A stretch of 64,000 nt of DNA. Origin: Burkholderiaceae bacterium 16 (GTDB lineage: Bacteria; Pseudomonadota; Gammaproteobacteria; Burkholderiales; Burkholderiaceae). The notes beneath the pieces were generated by a model, which made no database searches, was not told where the DNA came from, and saw only the letters and a program-made list of their open reading frames with translations. The stretch is from contig JYOD01000124.1 in NCBI GenBank assembly GCA_000955785.1, positions 36,212 through 100,211 of the forward strand. The letters run 5' to 3'. Positions 62,692 to 64,000 of the stretch are shown one piece after another. The position numbers and the translations under genes were made by a program. The first letter of the stretch is position 1; each line of letters opens with the position of its first letter.

Positions 62692-62731
62692 TCTGTATTC
62701 CTTGGCTACGAAACGGCAGGGGAGAAAAGGC

Positions 62732-64000
62732 TCAGTCTTCTCGGGTTTCGCGGATCGTCAGCACCGCGAGGATGGTCACCGCGCCGCAGGCCATCATGTA
62801 GAAGGCCGGCGCCATCGGGTTGCCAGTCTTGGCCAGCATCCAGGTGACGATGAACTGGCAGGAACCGCCAAACACCGTCACGCCCACCGCATAGATCACG
62901 GACAGGCCGCTGGCGCGCACGTTGGCCGGCAGGAGTTCCATCATCATCAGCAGCATCGGCGTGGAGCCCAGGTAGACGCTGGCGGTCAGCAGCGCGGACA
63001 GCGAGAGCACCAGCGGCACGCTCGGGTAATGGGTCATCAGCCAGAACGCCGGATAGAGGCACACCAGCGTAAAGACCATCGAGCCCAGCACCAGCGGCTT
63101 GCGGCGCGGCAGGCGGTCGGCCAGGGTGCCGGCCAGCAGCGACATCACCAGGCACACCACACCCGTCACGCAGCCTGACAGCAGCGACAGCGACGGCGGC
63201 AGATGCAGTTCCCGGATCATGTAGGTGGGCATGAAATACACCACCAGATAGGTGGCGACCGTGCCGCCGATGATGGTCAGGATGCCCTTGACCACGGTGC
63301 CGCCATGCTCGCGGAACAGCGTGCCGAGCGGGCTTGGGGCGTGCGGCTGGGCCGTGTGCGTCTCGTCCAGGTGCGCGCGGATATACAGCCCCACCGGCGC
63401 GATCAGCAGGCCCAGCACGAAGGGCACGCGCCAGCCCCAGCTCTCCAGCGACGCCTGCGGCAGCACGCCATAAAGAATGGCGGCCGTGAGCGCGCCCAGC
63501 GTCGCCGCGATGCCCTGGCTGCCAAGTTGCCAGCTGACGCGAAAGCCGCGCCCCTTGACGCCGCCGGACTCCATCAGCATGGCGGTGGAAGCGCCGATCT
63601 CGCCGCCCAGCGAAAAGCCCTGCAGCAGGCGGCCGGCCACGATCATCAGCGGGCCGAACAGCCCGGCGAAAGCGTAGGTCGGGGCGAAGGCAAGGCACAG
63701 CGTGCCGAGCACCATCAGGCCGATGGTCAGCGTCATGGCGGCCTTGCGTCCGTGGCGGTCCGCGTAGTTGCCGATCACGAAGCCGCCCAGCGGCCGCATC
63801 ACGAAGCCGATGCCGAACGTCGCCACCGCCAGCAGCAGCGAGCCGTAGGCGCTACCGGACGGAAAGAACAGCTTGCCGATCAGCAGGGCGAAGAAGCTGT
63901 AGACGGTGAAGTCGTACATTTCCAGCGCATTGCCGATCGAGCAGGCGGCGATCAGGCGGAACTGGCTCTGGCGGGCCGGAGTGGCGGGGGGCGCCCGGGG
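62732..64000 (-). CDS. MHS-family major facilitator transporter, 5' end missing
   Basis: The frame is open to the window edge, so the gene continues beyond it; the visible part is 422 residues. It reads SIGNALEMYDFTVYSFFALLIGKLFF from near the edge, the N-terminal signature of metabolite:proton symporters (ShiA, KgtP, CitA type), followed by GFVMRPLGGFVIGNYADRHGRKAAMTLTI with the family's loop motif and RLLQGFSLGGEIGASTAML. The end is VTILAVLTIRETRED. It is the upstream partner of the M20 hydrolase and probably imports its substrate; the particular carboxylate cannot be told from sequence. Confidence 0.93.
   Translation of the reverse strand, partial: PRAPPATPARQSQFRLIAACSIGNALEMYDFTVYSFFALLIGKLFFPSGSAYGSLLLAVATFGIGFVMRPLGGFVIGNYADRHGRKAAMTLTIGLMVLGTLCLAFAPTYAFAGLFGPLMIVAGRLLQGFSLGGEIGASTAMLMESGGVKGRGFRVSWQLGSQGIAATLGALTAAILYGVLPQASLESWGWRVPFVLGLLIAPVGLYIRAHLDETHTAQPHAPSPLGTLFREHGGTVVKGILTIIGGTVATYLVVYFMPTYMIRELHLPPSLSLLSGCVTGVVCLVMSLLAGTLADRLPRRKPLVLGSMVFTLVCLYPAFWLMTHYPSVPLVLSLSALLTASVYLGSTPMLLMMMELLPANVRASGLSVIYAVGVTVFGGSCQFIVTWMLAKTGNPMAPAFYMMACGAVTILAVLTIRETRED

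Overview
The window reads as a piece of the main chromosome of a high-GC betaproteobacterium of the Burkholderiales, most likely Cupriavidus or a close Ralstonia-like relative. The evidence is the dense, GC-rich coding, the gcvT-gcvH-gcvP unit behind a tandem glycine riboswitch, the gcl-hyi-glxR-glycerate kinase-pyk cluster, and a natural P450-reductase fusion of the CYP102 type. Nothing in the window names the species. All coordinates come from reading the sequence; family names come from motif recognition and not from a database search.

Layout. 1-5.4 kb: the end of a YbdK-type ligase, small stress and sulfur enzymes (OsmC-like, ETHE1-like persulfide dioxygenase, EthD-like), L-serine deaminase and a DUF421 membrane protein. 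5.5-10.5 kb: gcvP, gcvH and gcvT on the minus strand, led by a tandem glycine riboswitch with an intrinsic terminator. 10.7-12.8 kb: a Rep/UvrD helicase. 13.0-16.7 kb: a twin-arginine intradiol dioxygenase and a periplasmic LTxxQ-like protein, divergent from an OmpR/histidine kinase pair, with a strong 26-bp palindrome between them. 16.7-20.7 kb: an amino-acid-type binding protein, hemN behind a perfect FNR-type box, and a diheme cytochrome c. 21.1-27.6 kb: tRNA-Arg(CCG), then a patchier region with a 21-bp tandem repeat, an uptake pair (binding protein plus DAACS symporter), a three-gene DUF2252 cluster and a fused pair of gene remnants.

27.6-37.4 kb: a PanE-like reductase, ribosome rescue factor ArfB, then an esterase-TetR unit divergent from a CYP102-like fusion monooxygenase with four phased operator half-sites between them, an MFS transporter and a GlxA-type regulator. 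37.4-38.9 kb: htpX and an orphan secreted protein. 38.9-46.0 kb is the most interesting part. A twin-arginine lipoprotein flavoenzyme and a membrane-fused aminopropyltransferase are divergent from DUF350, SPFH-SHOCT, a double zinc-ribbon/DUF4178 membrane protein, a GTG-started Gly/Ser-rich small membrane protein and S-adenosylmethionine decarboxylase. This looks like one membrane-associated polyamine or aminopropylation system. 46.0-48.3 kb: an orphan MerR regulator, an Rnk-like factor and a secreted protein made of five 12-residue repeats. 48.5-53.5 kb: an RND permease without visible partners, its TetR neighbour and a YpfJ-like zinc protein.

53.6-60.2 kb encodes a continuous route: glyoxylate to tartronate semialdehyde (Gcl), Hyi for hydroxypyruvate interconversion, glycerate (GlxR), 2-phosphoglycerate (MOFRL kinase) and, after general glycolytic steps, pyruvate (Pyk). 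60.6-64.0 kb: a membrane protein of unknown function, an M20 amidohydrolase and its likely partner MHS-type transporter, cut by the window end. The glycine cleavage system, serine deaminase and glyoxylate pathway all feed C2 and C3 units into central metabolism, so this window is rich in C1/C2 metabolism.
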